From contig VWZF01003379.1 of the NCBI GenBank assembly GCA_013396755.1, positions 39,218-103,217 on the forward strand: 64,000 nucleotides of DNA, written 5' to 3'. Shown one piece after another: positions 39,241-53,600 of this stretch. Within the stretch, counting starts at the first letter, position 1. Each line of letters begins with the position of its first letter. The position numbers and the translations under genes are program-made. This stretch comes from Sclerurus mexicanus (taxonomy: Eukaryota; Chordata; Aves; Passeriformes; Furnariidae). The notes beneath the pieces were generated by a model that saw only the letters and a list, made by a program, of their open reading frames with translations, was not told the origin of the DNA and did not search any database.

Positions 39241-42200
39241 ATCCCACTGAGATGATTTTCTATTTTAAAAATTGTTGCATTCCCTCCATAAATGATGGAC
39301 TCTAAAGAGTAACAGCATAAAAATTATTATACTAGTCTCAATTACATTTCCATTTTTATCAACAGCATACTTGTTTAAATCCACTGGCTTCAGTCAAGCT
39401 ATTCCGAAGTCATCCTAGTGTGTTTGGAAAACAGAATCAGGCCTTTTTTCAAAAAGATTTCAGAATCAAACTTTAAATAGTAGAGGAGCAATGATGAGCA
39501 ATTATTCTGTGCACTATGCATTCTTTGCAAACTTGTGTTTTTATTTCTTGTGCTGTGGTTTTATAAACATACATACATGTATATGTACATGTGCAATATA
39601 TTCAAAGAAGGCTTCACACTAAGGATAGTATTTTAACATTTCAATAATGGAAAACTATGCCAAATATTACTTAGCTCTGAAATCAAAGCTGGATGCCACT
39701 CTATAGAAAATAATTTTCATTTACCTCATGAAAACAGGCTAAAATTTGAACAATTGAGGACCTTTAGGCAAATTCCTACGAGTCCAAGGTCTTTATCTAA
39801 TTTGTAGAGACATTTAGATTACGACAGAAAAATTATATTTGTAATTAACCTCTATTTTAAAGATGAGGGCATTAAAGTTTAGCTCAAATAGAAACAAAAG
39901 AAAGGGAAGTGTCTTCACTAAGTCCTGTGGTCTCTAAAGAGGAGACAAGGATGCCACGAGGTCCACTCACACAAGGACACATAAAAGAGGACAATCCCTC
40001 TTTTGCTGCTCTCACTGTCTCTATCACAGTAGTTCTCTGATAGTTGAGCCAGTAGTTGGCCATCTCACAAGGCTCACACTGGGCTTCACAAGAGAGAGAA
40101 CTGCTTATTCTGTAAGTACGTGCACCAAAAATGAGTGTAGCTTTCAAACTACAGCCAGAAGCTTTTTGAGATTCCTCAGTACGTGAAAGCTGCCAATGCG
40201 ATTTTTAAATTGACAGGTGGTTTGAGACACTGACCTCGGCTTTGATACTGACAGAGGCAAATTGCTATCAGTTGTATTTGGCACTGTGCAATGCCTAATG
40301 AAGAGCTCCTTCTACCCTGGGATTTCTTTTCCTTGAGAATGGTATAACATCTTTATAGCATGGTCATAAGTAATATACGCTTGCTGTGATCATTCTGTCA
40401 CTGCTTCGCCATGCTACTTGAAAATGATTTGTGGCTCCATTTCATACTCTAGTACTTTTCCTGTAGTGTATGACTAAATCATAGCAGATTACTAAGTCAA
40501 TATATTTATATTGATGGAACTTGGAGAAACATTGATTTTTCACCTTCTCCTATTCATTTGTTATGAACTCTCTACCCAGTTCCACTGAGTAGTCAGATTG
40601 TAGGGGAGAGATTTTACAGGGAACAATGGCAGCAACTATCAGAACAGATGCTGATTGTTTTCATTAGTTACGGTGGCAATGACAAAAGGGAGTTCAAACA
40701 GAAGGCAGACCTACTCTGGCTAAAGAGAGCAGGATGGCATAAAGGAAAAGCATAAGATGGTAAAACTGTCCATATTTCAACCTATTTACTGCCATTAAAT
40801 ATGCTTTGATTATCATTATTGCAATGGTTCAAAGTGGGGCTGACTAGTAATAAATAAATGTTAATTTAATGAGCAATAGAATGCTCCCCAAACTCTACAA
40901 ATGAAGGCTGTAACTCCATTAAGAGGACTCTTGTGACATAAGCCATGTCAGCAAAGCTCAAGTAATTTGTCAATGTCATAAGAACCTGGAGGTGGAATGG
41001 AAATTTAAATTTATGGGTATTTCAGGGATTTATAACTGAAAATCTGTGGTACCCCTGAAAACCACAGGAGGTGCTGAGATGCTACAAAGTAAATCATTAT
41101 TGCTTAAACTTCTAAAAGGTAGTGTAGCTAGAAAGCAATAAAGGCAGAAATATGTTGGTATTGTTTAGAGGAGTGTTTTTAGCATAAAGATACCTGCAGC
41201 AATTTAAAAACCCAGTTTCTTATTAATGCACCGCACCAGCCTGAGTGGCAGACGACTTCACGCCTGCAGTAAGAGGCAAGAAATTCAGAGATATTCCTGG
41301 TGCCAACTTAATAAAAACACATTTCAGCTGAAGAATGCAGTTTATTTCTTGCTGCTAGCAGGTGGGGTGAGCTAGTTCTCCTTGGAGGCCAGTGGCTTCA
41401 TGCTCAGAAATGCCAAACTCATGAATCAACTCACAGAGTTACAAGTGCCCAGGAACTTTGTGCCTTTAAACTTTTTCATGACTTTAAGCTTTCAAGACCT
41501 CCAGTAGTTAGACTGGTTCTAGTAAAAAAATCCCAACAGGTTTCTTATTTTCTACTTTTACATGGAGAAGCACATGAGGGGTGATTGGCCAATCTGGCAT
41601 AACTATCGAGAAGGAATTTCCTTACTATCTCTGAGTTCTGCCTGTGGAACAGAGTGCCTCTTTGAAAGACCTTTCAAAATATGATAGAGTCTAGCAAACC
41701 TCGCCTCCTAATGTAAAATAAATCCTGTTTGATGGGGTTAATTCTCATTACATCCCACATTCCCCTCTCAGCCAAGACACTTGCTCTAACAAAACCACCG
41801 TTCAGTCATGTTTTTACACTGCCCACAGAGGAGTATGGGAAACTTTGCCATGGGAGTCCTGTTCTCTGCTGTTTGAATAAAGGGACTATGTTTCCAGAAG
41901 AGTATATTATCACACTGAATGAATTCTTTAGTTAAGGGATTGATTTTGAAACATTTTACTACAAATATGCTAAAATCAAAACATTACACGTACCGTTGCC
42001 TAGGTAGTAACAACTGACAAAATCCTCAGTCAGAGAAAGATGGTAGAAAAGCACTGAAGAGAACATAACCATTCTGCTATAAAAATTCTGTCAGGACAAT
42101 AACACTGCAGCCGGCTCAATGCTAGAACCAACAGAAGACACATATGTTGAGCAGCATTACCAACATTACTGCACAGGGCTTGCTGGTAAGGAGACAATAA

Positions 42201-42284
42201 AGAACTTCTGTTGCAAATACGTACTTTGAAAACGCATGAAAAGTGTGATACAGATAAAATACAGACATTTTCCCCAAATGAAAC

Positions 42285-42340
42285 GCAGACCAAATCAAAG
42301 CCCATCCAGTCCAGTATCCTATTTCCTACGTATGGGAAGG
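42285..42340 (-). mobile_element. Possible ancient CR1 3' tail fragment
   Basis: A short match to the same tail: GCAGACCAAATCAAAGCCCA followed by TCCAGTCCAGTATCCTATTT. The order and spacing of CAGACCAAA, CCATC and CCAGTATCCT agree with the family, but only about 50 bases are involved and the flanks do not extend the match. Confidence 0.4.
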
Positions 42341-43710
42341 AAAATTAAATGACTCCATGAAGGAGACCACGGTATATAAGACTAGAATCAGCTGTGTATC
42401 TAGACTGTTATGACTCCCAATTCTCCCATCTGGACTAAACTCAGGAAAATCCATTCTCTGAGGAGAATAAATGATGAATTTATTATTTATGGAGTGACAG
42501 AGGAGAGCTAAGATATCCCAGAAGATAATGGAAGAACTACAGATATTCTGAAGCTCACGTTGCTTTGAGTCACGGAAGAACAAGACACAGTGTGATGAGC
42601 CTACGCTCACACAGCAACACTCAGGTAAGTGTCTGACCACAAGGACACTTCAGACAGATTTGCAACTGCTGGGCTAACTTCCACTGCACAGGGAAAACCA
42701 GCCGTGCTCCTTTCTTTTCCTGGTAGTAAAGGAGAACTGTACAATGCACTGGACTGCACTGCACTCGCACTCCATAGGAAAAGCATCCGATGCCTCAGTG
42801 GGGTAACTGAGGAAAATAATACACATCCATAAACAGTGATACAGCACCTTTGGAAAGATTATCCCGGATATGCAGAAGCTTGCTGTATCCAGACACAATA
42901 TCTCAACACTTAGATTGACAAAGGAGAGTTCCTCTTTTAGAAGATCTCCCTCCCTCCATTTAGCATTGTCCACATCATTTTTCCCCTTTGAGAAAGCAAT
43001 TTCACACCTGATCCAAGACCAACGTGACAGGATGTGTCTGAACTCCTTACCCTGCTGGTGGACTGGTGGAAGGCAGTAGTTTGGAATAGACTGATGTGGC
43101 TTATATCAGCCTTTCCATTCCAGATATTCTGAGTAACTACCAAAGTACATGTTTTAGCCCTTTCACAGAAAAGCAGCAGCTATGGCAGTACCAGGGAAGA
43201 GGACGTCATTTAAAGAGGAAGGCTTTTTTAGAGATCAGGCAGTTCTAAGGTTCTGATTATTTAGTTGCAACAGTCTTCCTGCAGGTAAACTAGGAAAGTA
43301 CAAAAGTAGGATTATTATTAAAAAAAAAAAAAGTCTTGATTTCAAAACGCCTAAAATCTGAAGAACTGAGAATAAATACAACCTGAGATAAACATGGCAG
43401 ACACATGAAAACAAAATAGGCAAGATCTTTTTTCTCTTTTTCCCCCCCCACAAGAACAGCAGCTTACTGGCACAGCTGACGCAGAGCAAATGCATACAAG
43501 GACAAGCACTTGAAGATGATCTTATTTATGTTATAGTCACTGTTACCTACTGCTGCAAATTCAGTCTTGTTTGTGATTTAGGAACAATAGAGAGTGACAA
43601 GCATGCCCTAAAAGGTGTATGAATAATATGACCTAATGTGTTTCCCTGTATTTCTGTCCTTTTTGATTCACAAAAGCACTGAACTAATGAGTAAATACAT
43701 TCCTATTTTC

Positions 43711-43850
43711 AGCCAGATTTAAGCATATACTGAAAATTTATCATTGGTTTAAGTGCTGTATTAAGTACGGATGGAATCACTCACATGCTTAAGATTAAGC
43801 TTATATTGAATACTTTATTGAAGTGGGACACAATTCTGAAGCTTTAATTT
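43711..43850. repeat. Ancient amniote palindromic repeat fragment
   Basis: The segment contains ATTTAAGCATATACTGAAAA, then GGAATCACTCACATGCTTAA and GATTAAGC, and ends near ATTGAAGTGGGAC. This arrangement (TTTAAGCAT arm, central loop, CACATGCTTAA arm) matches a widespread old amniote element whose two arms carry inverted 'ACATGCTTAAAGTTAAGC' phrases. I do not recall its Repbase name with certainty. It lies about 0.85 kb from the penultimate ADK exon, on the side of the last intron. Confidence 0.5.
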
Positions 43851-44677
43851 GGTAACACACTGCTTGTTATCCCCTTCATAGCTACAAGACTGAGCCCTGC
43901 AATTCTATTTATAAAGTCTCTTTGGTAATGTTTCCAGTAAATTAGTGACTAATGGAGCTCCTTACAGCTACTACATACTGGATATTAGAGCCTTCAGGAT
44001 GCAATAGTGCATCACAGAACTACATGGATGAAGGTTACAATGAATGACAGAAATCTTAGATTATATTGGTTTTTGGCTTATATTGAATAATTTTTTAAAA
44101 CAGGCATAGACATAACATCCTCTTTTTTTCCTTAGAGCTTGTGCCAAAAAAAATAGTAAGTTTGCAAATGGATATTAAGCAATGCCAGATATTTTCTGGG
44201 TTTGTTTTAACAAATTAACCCTTTGCGTTCTTTTCTGATGTCCAAATAATTGTATTGGAAGCAGATGTTCTACCAAAATTGACATGATCAGAGACATTAT
44301 GCTCACTTATTAACATACTGTTTAATATTCACTACAACCTGTTTTAAAGAACAACAATGTGTTAACATTTAAGCCAGGAGGGATTTCTGTACACTATATA
44401 GTACTTGATGCAGCTTGTTTATGCAACAGTCTGACAGATACAATTAATCTCATGAAAACGACCAGAGTACAGCATAATGGCATATTATTTTTGAAGTAAT
44501 AGAATGCACTTTCCCTTTGGAAATCAGAACTTAATTAAATCATATAACTTCAGGATGCAGAGAAAAGCTGTAAAAGAATGAAGCTTGTTCTGAAGGACAG
44601 CTGAATGAAAAAACAGAAGATTTATACCGAGAGAATAACAGGATAATCTCCAAACAACAGAAAGAAGTAAGAAATAC

Positions 44678-44764
44678 CTCCAACGAACGCATCTCCAGCT
44701 CCATTGGTATCCACAATTTCACTCTGATCACTCACCAACACAGGGAAAGTAGTCACTTCATTTT
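44678..44764 (-). CDS. ADK: ADK penultimate coding exon (catalytic GAGD motif)
   Basis: This 87-base exon encodes two bases of a split Glu codon, 28 whole codons, and one base of a split Gly codon. The peptide begins NEVTTFPVL and includes EIVDTNGAGDAFVG. DTNGAGDAFVGG is PfkB-family signature 2. The Asp of GAGD is the catalytic base in adenosine kinase, and the GAG glycines form the anion hole for the ATP phosphates. The acceptor (a long pyrimidine tract ending CTTCAG at 44770-44765) and the donor (GTATTT from 44677 downward) are both clear. The split Gly codon is completed by the first two bases of the exon at 27414-27538. The human protein has FAVLDQDQKEII here, so FPVLVSDQSEIV is a normal level of divergence. 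I found no further upstream exon of this gene inside the window. Confidence 0.97.
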
Positions 44765-46186
44765 CTGAAGAGGAAGGGGAGAATAAAACATGAGCTACTT
44801 GGAAATATGACTTTGAAAAGCACAACAGACAGTGAAAATCAAAACAATTCAAAGCTGAAGCTCTGACCTTTAGCATGATAATTTGGATAAAAATAGATTT
44901 GGTTTATAATTCTTTATGTATTTACTGCATAGGCATATGGAAACACATTGGATCAAGCTATTTGTTGTGGGCATTTTCATTATTTACTTCCAGCTTCATT
45001 TATTTTCTCTACATCCTAACCTTAAGGACAAAAGAAAAAAAGTAAATCAGAAGGAACAATATAAAACACCGGGGCATATGAACAAGACTAAGAAAAATCC
45101 ATCCTGCCAAAAACAGTGCTTCCTGTTGGTTGCAGAGGGGTGATGTAGCCTCCAGAATGGCCACTACAAACCTCCAAAAGAACAACAGAAATTGCTGCAC
45201 TGTGAAAACCAAAATATACGCGAATTAGCTAAAATAAAGCTGTGAAATAAAAAGCAGAAGCAAGTGTAAATCAAAGTGCTCTCAAATTACATCTTTTAAA
45301 AAACCCCATTTATATAAGAGAAGCCTTACAACTTGCCATCTGACTAGGTTTGGTTTCAAGATTTCAATGACTTCACCCTCCTCCTTGGTATTTATTTTAA
45401 AAAATCCAACTATTTCCTTCGGCTCCCTGCCCTCTACTGGCACTCATTAAACCTATTGCAATAGGTGGATACTCAGCATCTTCACCTTCAATTCACTGCC
45501 ACACCACAGTTCAACATAATTACACCACTTAGGTATGATAACTTTAGAGTTCTAGGGTTATAAATTTAATATATGCCACTAATTAATCAGCTATGGCTTT
45601 CCAGGTGGTAATGTCATAATGACGTGATAAAAATATAATTACCACCTTGTCACAATACCTTGTTAAAGTGTAAATTACCCCTGTAACGGAGCCAATGGAA
45701 GTTCTGCCTCTGGTAGTCAGTATGCATTAAACTGTCTCAGAGCAAACAGATTGTCCTTTGGCAGACAGCAGGAATTACAAGAAGGGGAGGGGGAAGAAAA
45801 GCCTGTCAACCAGTGAAAATGAAAACCATCAGAGCTGTTTTCTTTTAATTTTTGGTAAAAATAGAAATAAAATGAAAAATAGATCTTCCAGTTGCTGAAA
45901 CCTGGAGATGCATAGTTTCTTCACTGTCCAGCAACAGAGCAGATCATAAAAATCACTCTTACATTGATGAACACGGTGGCAAACAACGAAACCTAGTTTG
46001 GAAGGCATATAAAGAATTTGCAGTCTCAAATCAGGCAAGTCTGTGTATGCTGCAGAGGTACCAGAAGGATCCTGGTTTCTGTGAAATGCAGTGTATCAGC
46101 TCTACTGCTCTTCACCATCTGCTACTAAGTGAACCAGGCAGATATAATGATGCTGCCTCCAGAGGGAACTGTTGGCTGGCCCACCA

Positions 46187-46205
46187 GGAGGGGAGGGGAG
46201 GGGAG
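46187..46205 (+). repeat. Short (GGGGA)n repeat
   Basis: About three and a half units of AGGGG/GGGGA in the ADK intron. Confidence 0.85.
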
Positions 46206-49200
46206 CATTAGCAACAACCATCATGAGAGGCAAAGGAAAAAGGGTAATGAAAAACATAAGATGAATATTCCAATTAAAGAACAGGTTTCAGTCAGTTCTA
46301 AGTGCGTCCTACTCTCTATCCTGTTAAGAAAACTATTTAGAAACATGCTTCAATGCTGTGTTGTGCTCTTAAGATAGTCTTCAAGAGCAATGTTTTTTAG
46401 CAATTTTAACAGGATTCATTTGAATTGGAAATGAAGAAAGAGAGGTCTTACATTAAACTCTGCCAGACGAGCAGAGTGTATTCATCCATTTCACAAGAAG
46501 GTATATTGATTTGCTCTAGATAATACTAAAACAATGAACAATGTGATAAGTCTGTTGAAGCCACACTGTAACAAACTAACCTCCCCAAGTGTGCATGGGC
46601 GCACACACAGATGTTCCACGTTAAATGCACAGCAGACAATGGCATATGCATACAAATGTCTGTGTTTGGGCACAGAGAGTGAATAATGCACAGACATTGT
46701 ATTTCGAATGCCGTAAATGGGGCTTGGCATCAAATAAGATTCTATTCAAGCAAACTAGCACAAATGAAAGTTCTCACCATCATCTTTCTCCTTTCTTTTT
46801 TCCTTCTGTCTTGATTCCTTCCCTCAGCTCCCTCTAGTATGTGCAGGTAGGTATTGCACTATGAGCTCTTACTCTATTCTTTCAGCAGTAGATAGAATGG
46901 TAAGTAACTGAATTAGCCTAAAACCCCAAATACCATCAAGAAATTTGTCTGGTGAACAATTTCTTATTTTTTTTTTCCTGAATACAGTTTTCCATCTCTA
47001 CCTGAGCCATACATTTTCACCATAGAAATTTATATATATTTTCAAGAGGAGCAATAATCTCTTATTTTGAAGTACTGAATTTTCAGAAGAAGCACATACT
47101 ACATTACAAAGATGTTACTCTGTGCATACATCCAATAGGCAAATTATCTTTCTTTAACCTTAGGAGACTTTTAGCATAGTAGAGTCTACTAAATTCTAGT
47201 TGACAATAACATATACTGAAATATCAACAAAAGAATACGGAGGGTTGGTGGGGGTTTTTCCCCGTTCCTTCACAATAAATAAAGTCAGTTAAAATTAAAG
47301 CTGCCATTCCATTACATTGCTCTGTCTATGTAATAGCACCTAAATAGCTAACTTCTCTTATTGGTCTGTGTTTTGTAACAACCAGGCACAATAAGGTGAA
47401 TTACGATGACACAGAAGTCTCTATTCTGAATATCCTTGCTTTTGTGTCTTTAATGTTGCTTTAACTTCATGTTTCATCTATTATGTTCTAAAACTCCCAA
47501 ATCCATCCTAGTGAACATTGAGACACCTTGCCTAAGTGCACAGGTCGTCAGTGGCCTTGCTTTTCAAAGTCAGTTCTGATTTCATTCATCATTCTGAGAG
47601 CTTATGAAATAAAGAATAATTACGTAAGTGTTTTGAAGTCCAAGTGCTGCTCCTCTGGGCATAAAATCCAGTGTTCTATTTTTAAGCAACAAATATCTTC
47701 TACTATACAACTCATTCCATTTGGATATCATTTCCTGGAAACCCAGAACTGTGAGTGCAAATTTCAACATGGTGACTATAATTAGGGAAATTTTAGCAAC
47801 AAGCATTAATGAAATCTAAAATTTTGGGACTTTGATTCAACTCTCAATGACTTTACATTAGTCAGGAACTCAAGTCTTTCAGAATGATATAGAAATATTC
47901 AAACCCAAACATTAATGTGGTGATTCCATAGGCTGAAGACAGTATTCACAGGTAAGTCAGAAGGAATCAGCTCATTGGTAAATCTAGTTACTGCTGATCT
48001 CTCACGTTACGTGTATAAAGATGTGAAATCTATATTTATTTTCCTCAGGCAAAAATATATGCTAGCATATCTAGCTTAAAACAGTTTGGTAGGTAAAACA
48101 GTTTGAAGAGATAATAATTGGAGAGCAGTATTAACTGAAAAAAGTGCTCCTTCCATTCTAATACACGTAAGCTCCCAAATGAATACAAGCCTATTTCACG
48201 ATGTTAACAGAAACAATCGAACTCTGATGATAGCAGCAAATGCTACAGGTCTGTCTTTAAACCAAATTAGAATCACAGACTACATGTCTACTCTTAGTAC
48301 AGTAATAAACACCAGCAAGCAATCATTACATCCAATTAGGCTGAGTACTTTCCTTAACTGGGTCATTTACCAGTCTCTCTTGCTCTTAAAAGTAGATTAA
48401 ATGTGTAAACTTACATTTAATTACCTGTAACAGAACTCTTATGGGCAACATGTTGGAGTGTCCTTATTTTTGTTGCAAAATAAAATAAAAGGAGGGAGGG
48501 AGACCTAAAATATATACAAAAAAAGGTCTGGCTATTTCCTCAAACAATCTTTTGATTTTGGGCTGGTAGTGGTAGTACAGATGCTTACAAGATGGAGTCA
48601 CATTCATGTTTCTTTTGTGAGCTTAAACTTGTAAAAAAACCGAACAACTGTGAAACAGAATTCTGTCCCACCTCCTCCTCACTTTCATCCTTTTTAATTT
48701 TCTTTAGATCAGGGGCCAAAAAAACAGATAAAAAGAAAGGAAAAAAATGAGACAGGAACAACTTAACAGAGAAACCTGAACTCAAAACCTATAAATGTCT
48801 CTGGGCAGCTGTAAGGTAAGAAGTAATGAGAAAAGTACTTGAAACTAGCCCATGTCTGTTAGGATGCTTCTTTGCTCTCACCCCTCTCCAGAAGGTAAAC
48901 CCCAGAAGCCTACAGGCTCTAAGTCTCTGTACCTTCTTCAGCACATCAAGACATGCTTAAAAAACCTTTAGTATAACAACACTTTGTCCTGCTTGTTGTA
49001 CAGCTGCTGTTGCTGTCCTTCACACGACACCACACTCGGTAAGGTACATCAGGCAGACTCCACAGCTCCCCCACCACATCAACACAGCACTGTCCAAAGC
49101 TGTGGGGCATTGCGGGCCAGGGCCCTGCACACCGAGCCCCTGCAGGAAATCCTGAAGACTTCCAGCGAGGATGTACTTCAAACCTGGCACAGCTGATTCA

Positions 49201-50614
49201 ACCTGCCACTTGTAAGCAAACAGAATGACATCCTGCATGTTCAGGCTAGGACTTGCAGACAGTGGCACTGGGTGGACACTCCAGCTCTTCTGACCCTTTT
49301 TGTGTGCATGTTAAAATTGCCCTGTTTTGCATGGCAGCATCTCCTCCATCTAGGCTCGCGCACTGTTGGGCTGGTGCTGTAGCTATGTAGGGCTTGTCAG
49401 AAAAAGAAGGAATTTATTTCTGCAAGTCAACAAAGGGAAATAGAATAATAAAAAGATGCAAGTCAGCTGCATGCGTTGGGATTTTCTATCAACTGCTTTA
49501 GTATTACACAACAAATGATGCTGTATTCTAATGAATTCAACACGCACTCAAGAAATATTTGTAACTAGTAATGTAGAAGTTGCTCATCCTTTATCACTAC
49601 AATAAACAGTGTTACTCTAAACAAGTTATAGAGCAGTTGTCATTCACAATGCTTTTATATGTCTATGGTATGGTACAATTAATACAAATATTAATTGATT
49701 TCCATAATCGAAAACCCAAGTGATGGGTCCCTTTCACAACAGGACTGAAATTCTGTTTGCAGCTTGCTAAACAGAAGTGTTGGTTAGGATGCAAAGTGCT
49801 GTCCCTCAGAGACAACCAGTTCATTTTCAGTAGAAACACAGAAAGAACACGATGCCAAAGGCTTTGAATTTTCTGTGGTTCTACTCTCGGAGTAGATATG
49901 GTCCTACAGATATCCATAGGGGGAATGACAGTATGCAGACCCCATTTTCCCTCTCTCCTAGGAGGTATATGAGACTTGTCTTTCCTTTATAGCTCTCCTC
50001 AGACATACACATTGTCCCATTATCTGGTCAAGAGCATTTTTATTCAGAAGTGATATTCGTAGCATCTCACTGAAGTGTAATTCATAGGATTAGAGTTAAT
50101 AGGGGGAAAAAGGTTCATCCAAAGGAACTTGCAGACTCATACACATCAACTAATAGCAAAGATGTAAAATTTAACACTATTTTTGCACACAGACTATATC
50201 CTCTGGACCTACCCCTGATTCTGTTTGCACTCCTGTTAATTCAACACCACTCCTTCAAAATAACTCTTGATTTATACCAGCATGAGATTGGACTCAGACC
50301 TCTGTATCTAGTTACAATTGTGAAAAATGTAACAGCATCAACCAATGACTTATGAACCACTTCTATAGACCCAAATGTGTTTTGTTTACTTCATCAAAGG
50401 TGCGGGACACTCTTAAAAGTCATTATTCTTTATATCATCACTGCCAGTGGCACAAGTTGAACCTCTCACGATAAATGAAATCTCTCATGTTAGATTCATG
50501 TTAAATAATTCGCAGCACAAGTAAACAAAACATTTTGTATAAAAGATGGAGAAGCAAGAGGTCAACAGAAAATACTAGTTCTGTTTCAGTGTGTTGCTAA
50601 TATATCATTTTTTT

Positions 50615-50631
50615 AATATATATATATATAT
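50615..50631. repeat. Short (TA)n repeat
   Basis: A run of alternating AT after a T-rich stretch, followed by further TATATG steps to about 50646. Confidence 0.9.
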
Positions 50632-53600
50632 GTGCATACATATATGGAAAAAACTGCCCTAAAGAACAAGCCGCTGAATTTTTCTGGCATGTGTCACAAT
50701 GTTTAAGGTTTAGAATGGCAATGAACTCTGTTGAAAAAGCCTTACGAGCACATAAGAGTACTGCCATTTGCCCGCCAGGCACAGATTTCAGAGGGAGCTG
50801 AAACTGCGCCCACTGAACTGCCAGGAACTGCACTCCTCTAGTCGGCATGGCTGCTGGAGACATAAGGTAGTGCTCCGAGCTCAATCCTCGTCGTGATTTC
50901 TGTCCCGCCTGAGAAAGCGGTTGAGGGCTCAGAGAAGGGAAAGGGTGTGAAGTCACAGGCACCGAAATTAGGAAAAGTTTCTGCAGATATTTCACTGGTA
51001 CAACTGGTACAATGACTGTCTGGGAAGAGTTCAGATCAAAATCAGTCCTGAAGACAGAAGAGATGGGCTACAAAAATGAAACCCACGAATTGTATGATCC
51101 GAGTCTCTATCCAGAGCAAGATCTACCACAGTGAGCTGAGTCACACCAGTGAACACAGGGTGACGCAAACCCAGATCTGGCCTTGGACATTAACAAGTTT
51201 TCTGCGCTGTAAATCCTACGTGTATTGGTTTGACTAGTGTATATCTTATATGATCCTCACATGTAAAAATCCAATCAACACCCCCCTTCCCCAATTATTT
51301 TTGAGCTGTATATGCAAATTGGAAATACAAACAAATCTACTTCTATCTGTAAATAGCTCAAGAGTTGAAAACAATGCCAGCTGGAATGTCAATGTCCAAG
51401 GTAAAGAATGCGTCACAGATGTGTGTCTGAGTTACCCCAACACTTATGCTGTAGCTCACATACGTTCTTCAGCCTTCTGAAACCTGGCTATGGGGACTGT
51501 GCAATAATGAAGCACCTTTCAGCTCAGAAATCAGACCGTGCACTTCACTTACTGGTTGCACTGACCCCCACGCCGACAGGAAAGCATCGATGCTTGTACT
51601 CCATTTCATGGTATTTCACAGACAGATTTGAAACCACTGCCTAGCTGGGCCATCAAAACACTGTCCTATGGGAGAATTTTCTGACAAGTATCAACCTATA
51701 AATCAGGTCAAAGCAATTCCTACCCAAAAGCTTGTCAGGGCATTGGCTAAAACCAAAACAAAACACGAAAAGGAGAGAGAAATACACATAATTGGATTTT
51801 GTGTAGGACAAAAACTGTATTCTGCCGCACATTTTTCATACATTAAGCATATTGCCCTAGCGGGGTAAACACACCTGTCAAAACTTGCAAGCTTTCTTAG
51901 CTATACCTCAGTTTCAGAGTGGTGAACACAGAAATCACATCATTTAAATAAATGCCATGTTACATGACAGCTTTTTTTATGCTCCATGATAATCTGAGAA
52001 GCATGGGTTGTCAGTGGAGGCAGAAATGGGCCCAAGGCACTTCTATTTCACTTGAGCATCAGTAAGACCGAAAAGAGAAGGAGTGAGCATTAGGTCACTA
52101 CAGAGCAGCTCTGAAGGAGCTTTTTCTTCTGGGAGAATTTATATTTAGTTTCATAAATAAAATCAGTCCATTGGAATGAAAGAGACAGCCTTCCCTAGAA
52201 ATATTACTAAAAATAAGTTAATGTATATCTATTTCTCCTTAAAACAAAATTGTTACTAGTTGGACATTTCTGAGGTAGCTACATCATAGACGTTCTACAG
52301 CACTGCCTTTAAAAATTCAAATTACATATAGAAATTTCAATTTTTCATCTTTTTAACTCAGAGCTCAGCTCTAGAACTTTTAAAATTATGTTTTTCTTCT
52401 CATTCAGTATTTGTAAATTCCATGTTGGCTTTAACTAAGATCTCCCTAGACTACTTATTTATTTTTCAAGAATGAAACATGCTTACTAAATGAATTTTCT
52501 CAGGCTCTAGCAGGTTTTAAATCCATTAGAAGATGTCACTGCAGTGGAGGCTGAAATTTGTTCTAATCTGAATGGGAAAATATTCTGCTCTTAAAATGCC
52601 AGTTAAACACAGCAACTCCAATGTTTTAATGGAATTCTTTAAGGGTTATGTCAGTCTAAGAAAAGAATCTGACCCAAAATGCAAGAGTTTATTTATCCCC
52701 TACATTAGCTGCAGATAATTTCTTAGATAATTTCTTAAATACCCCAAACTATGCTCTCTGTAGTATCATTTTAAATGTATTACCTAACCACTGATGTAAG
52801 CAGGATGGCAAATCTACCACCTTTTAAAAATAACATCACATACATTTTAATGCAAATTATGCAACCCTGAATTTATACAATTATTGACTACATAGTGGAC
52901 TAAATTCATTTGGATATAATTACTGCAATAGCAGTTTTGACAAATGGGTTCTGGCAAGAGCTCTTGAATCATATGTTTGCGTACCAGGGCCTTTAAAGCA
53001 CGGCAGTACCTTGGTACACTCGTAAAGGTAACACAACAGGCTTTGCAGGGACTGTCATTTAATGTAAACCCCAATGATATAAAGTCAGGCTGCTTGACAA
53101 AATAACTAACCTAGCAGCAAAATTAAAAATGTTCAGCCTCTGTCTCTGCAGAACCTTGTCAAACTCCTACCATCGCCTGTCACTCTTGGTTGCTTTTCTT
53201 TAAAGTATTATTTCTGTAGTATTAAATCGCTGAATAATTCAATTTTAAGTTATTTAAAAATAATACCCAAGCCAACACACTGATCTTTTCAGAAGCAATA
53301 AAACATTTCAAAATTGATCAAACTTTAGTTGGTACATACAGGCAAGTTCAACCCGTGATCTTTTAAACCTAATGTGTGTTCTTGTATTTTCAAGGTGATC
53401 ACGAAGACATGTATTAGAAGAAAAAAAATTCTGCTCTCAAGCAAGATTGCTGAAAAGCAAGATTGGTAAGCAAGTAAATAGAAGTGCATAAATAAAATGT
53501 GGGCACCTCTGCTGCCATAATTAAGTAATGAAGAAAGGTAAGAAATAGATACTGCTTTAAAAACCAGGCAGATATGCAGGAAAAAACCCTGGTTAGCCTA

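Larger units (their letters stand above)
27539..44677 (-). other. ADK: ADK final intron (17.1 kb)
   Basis: This intron splits the last Gly codon of the PfkB signature and has a GT donor at 44677-44676 and an AG acceptor at 27540-27539. Apart from the old repeats listed separately (39145, 42285 and 43711) it is unique AT-rich sequence. The longest reading frames (plus 31260-31613, 117 codons; plus 34762-35073, 103 codons; minus 42326-42640, 104 codons) show no family I recognise and look like chance frames. I recognised no RNA gene in it. Confidence 0.9.

Noticed and set aside
48585..48785. Minus-strand frame with a charged stretch (PDLKKIKKDESEEEVGQ) after a pyrimidine-rich tract, considered as an upstream ADK exon
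   Set aside because: It does not match any part of ADK that I know, and the phase does not fit the split Glu at 44764. The charge run is a by-product of A/G-rich sequence.
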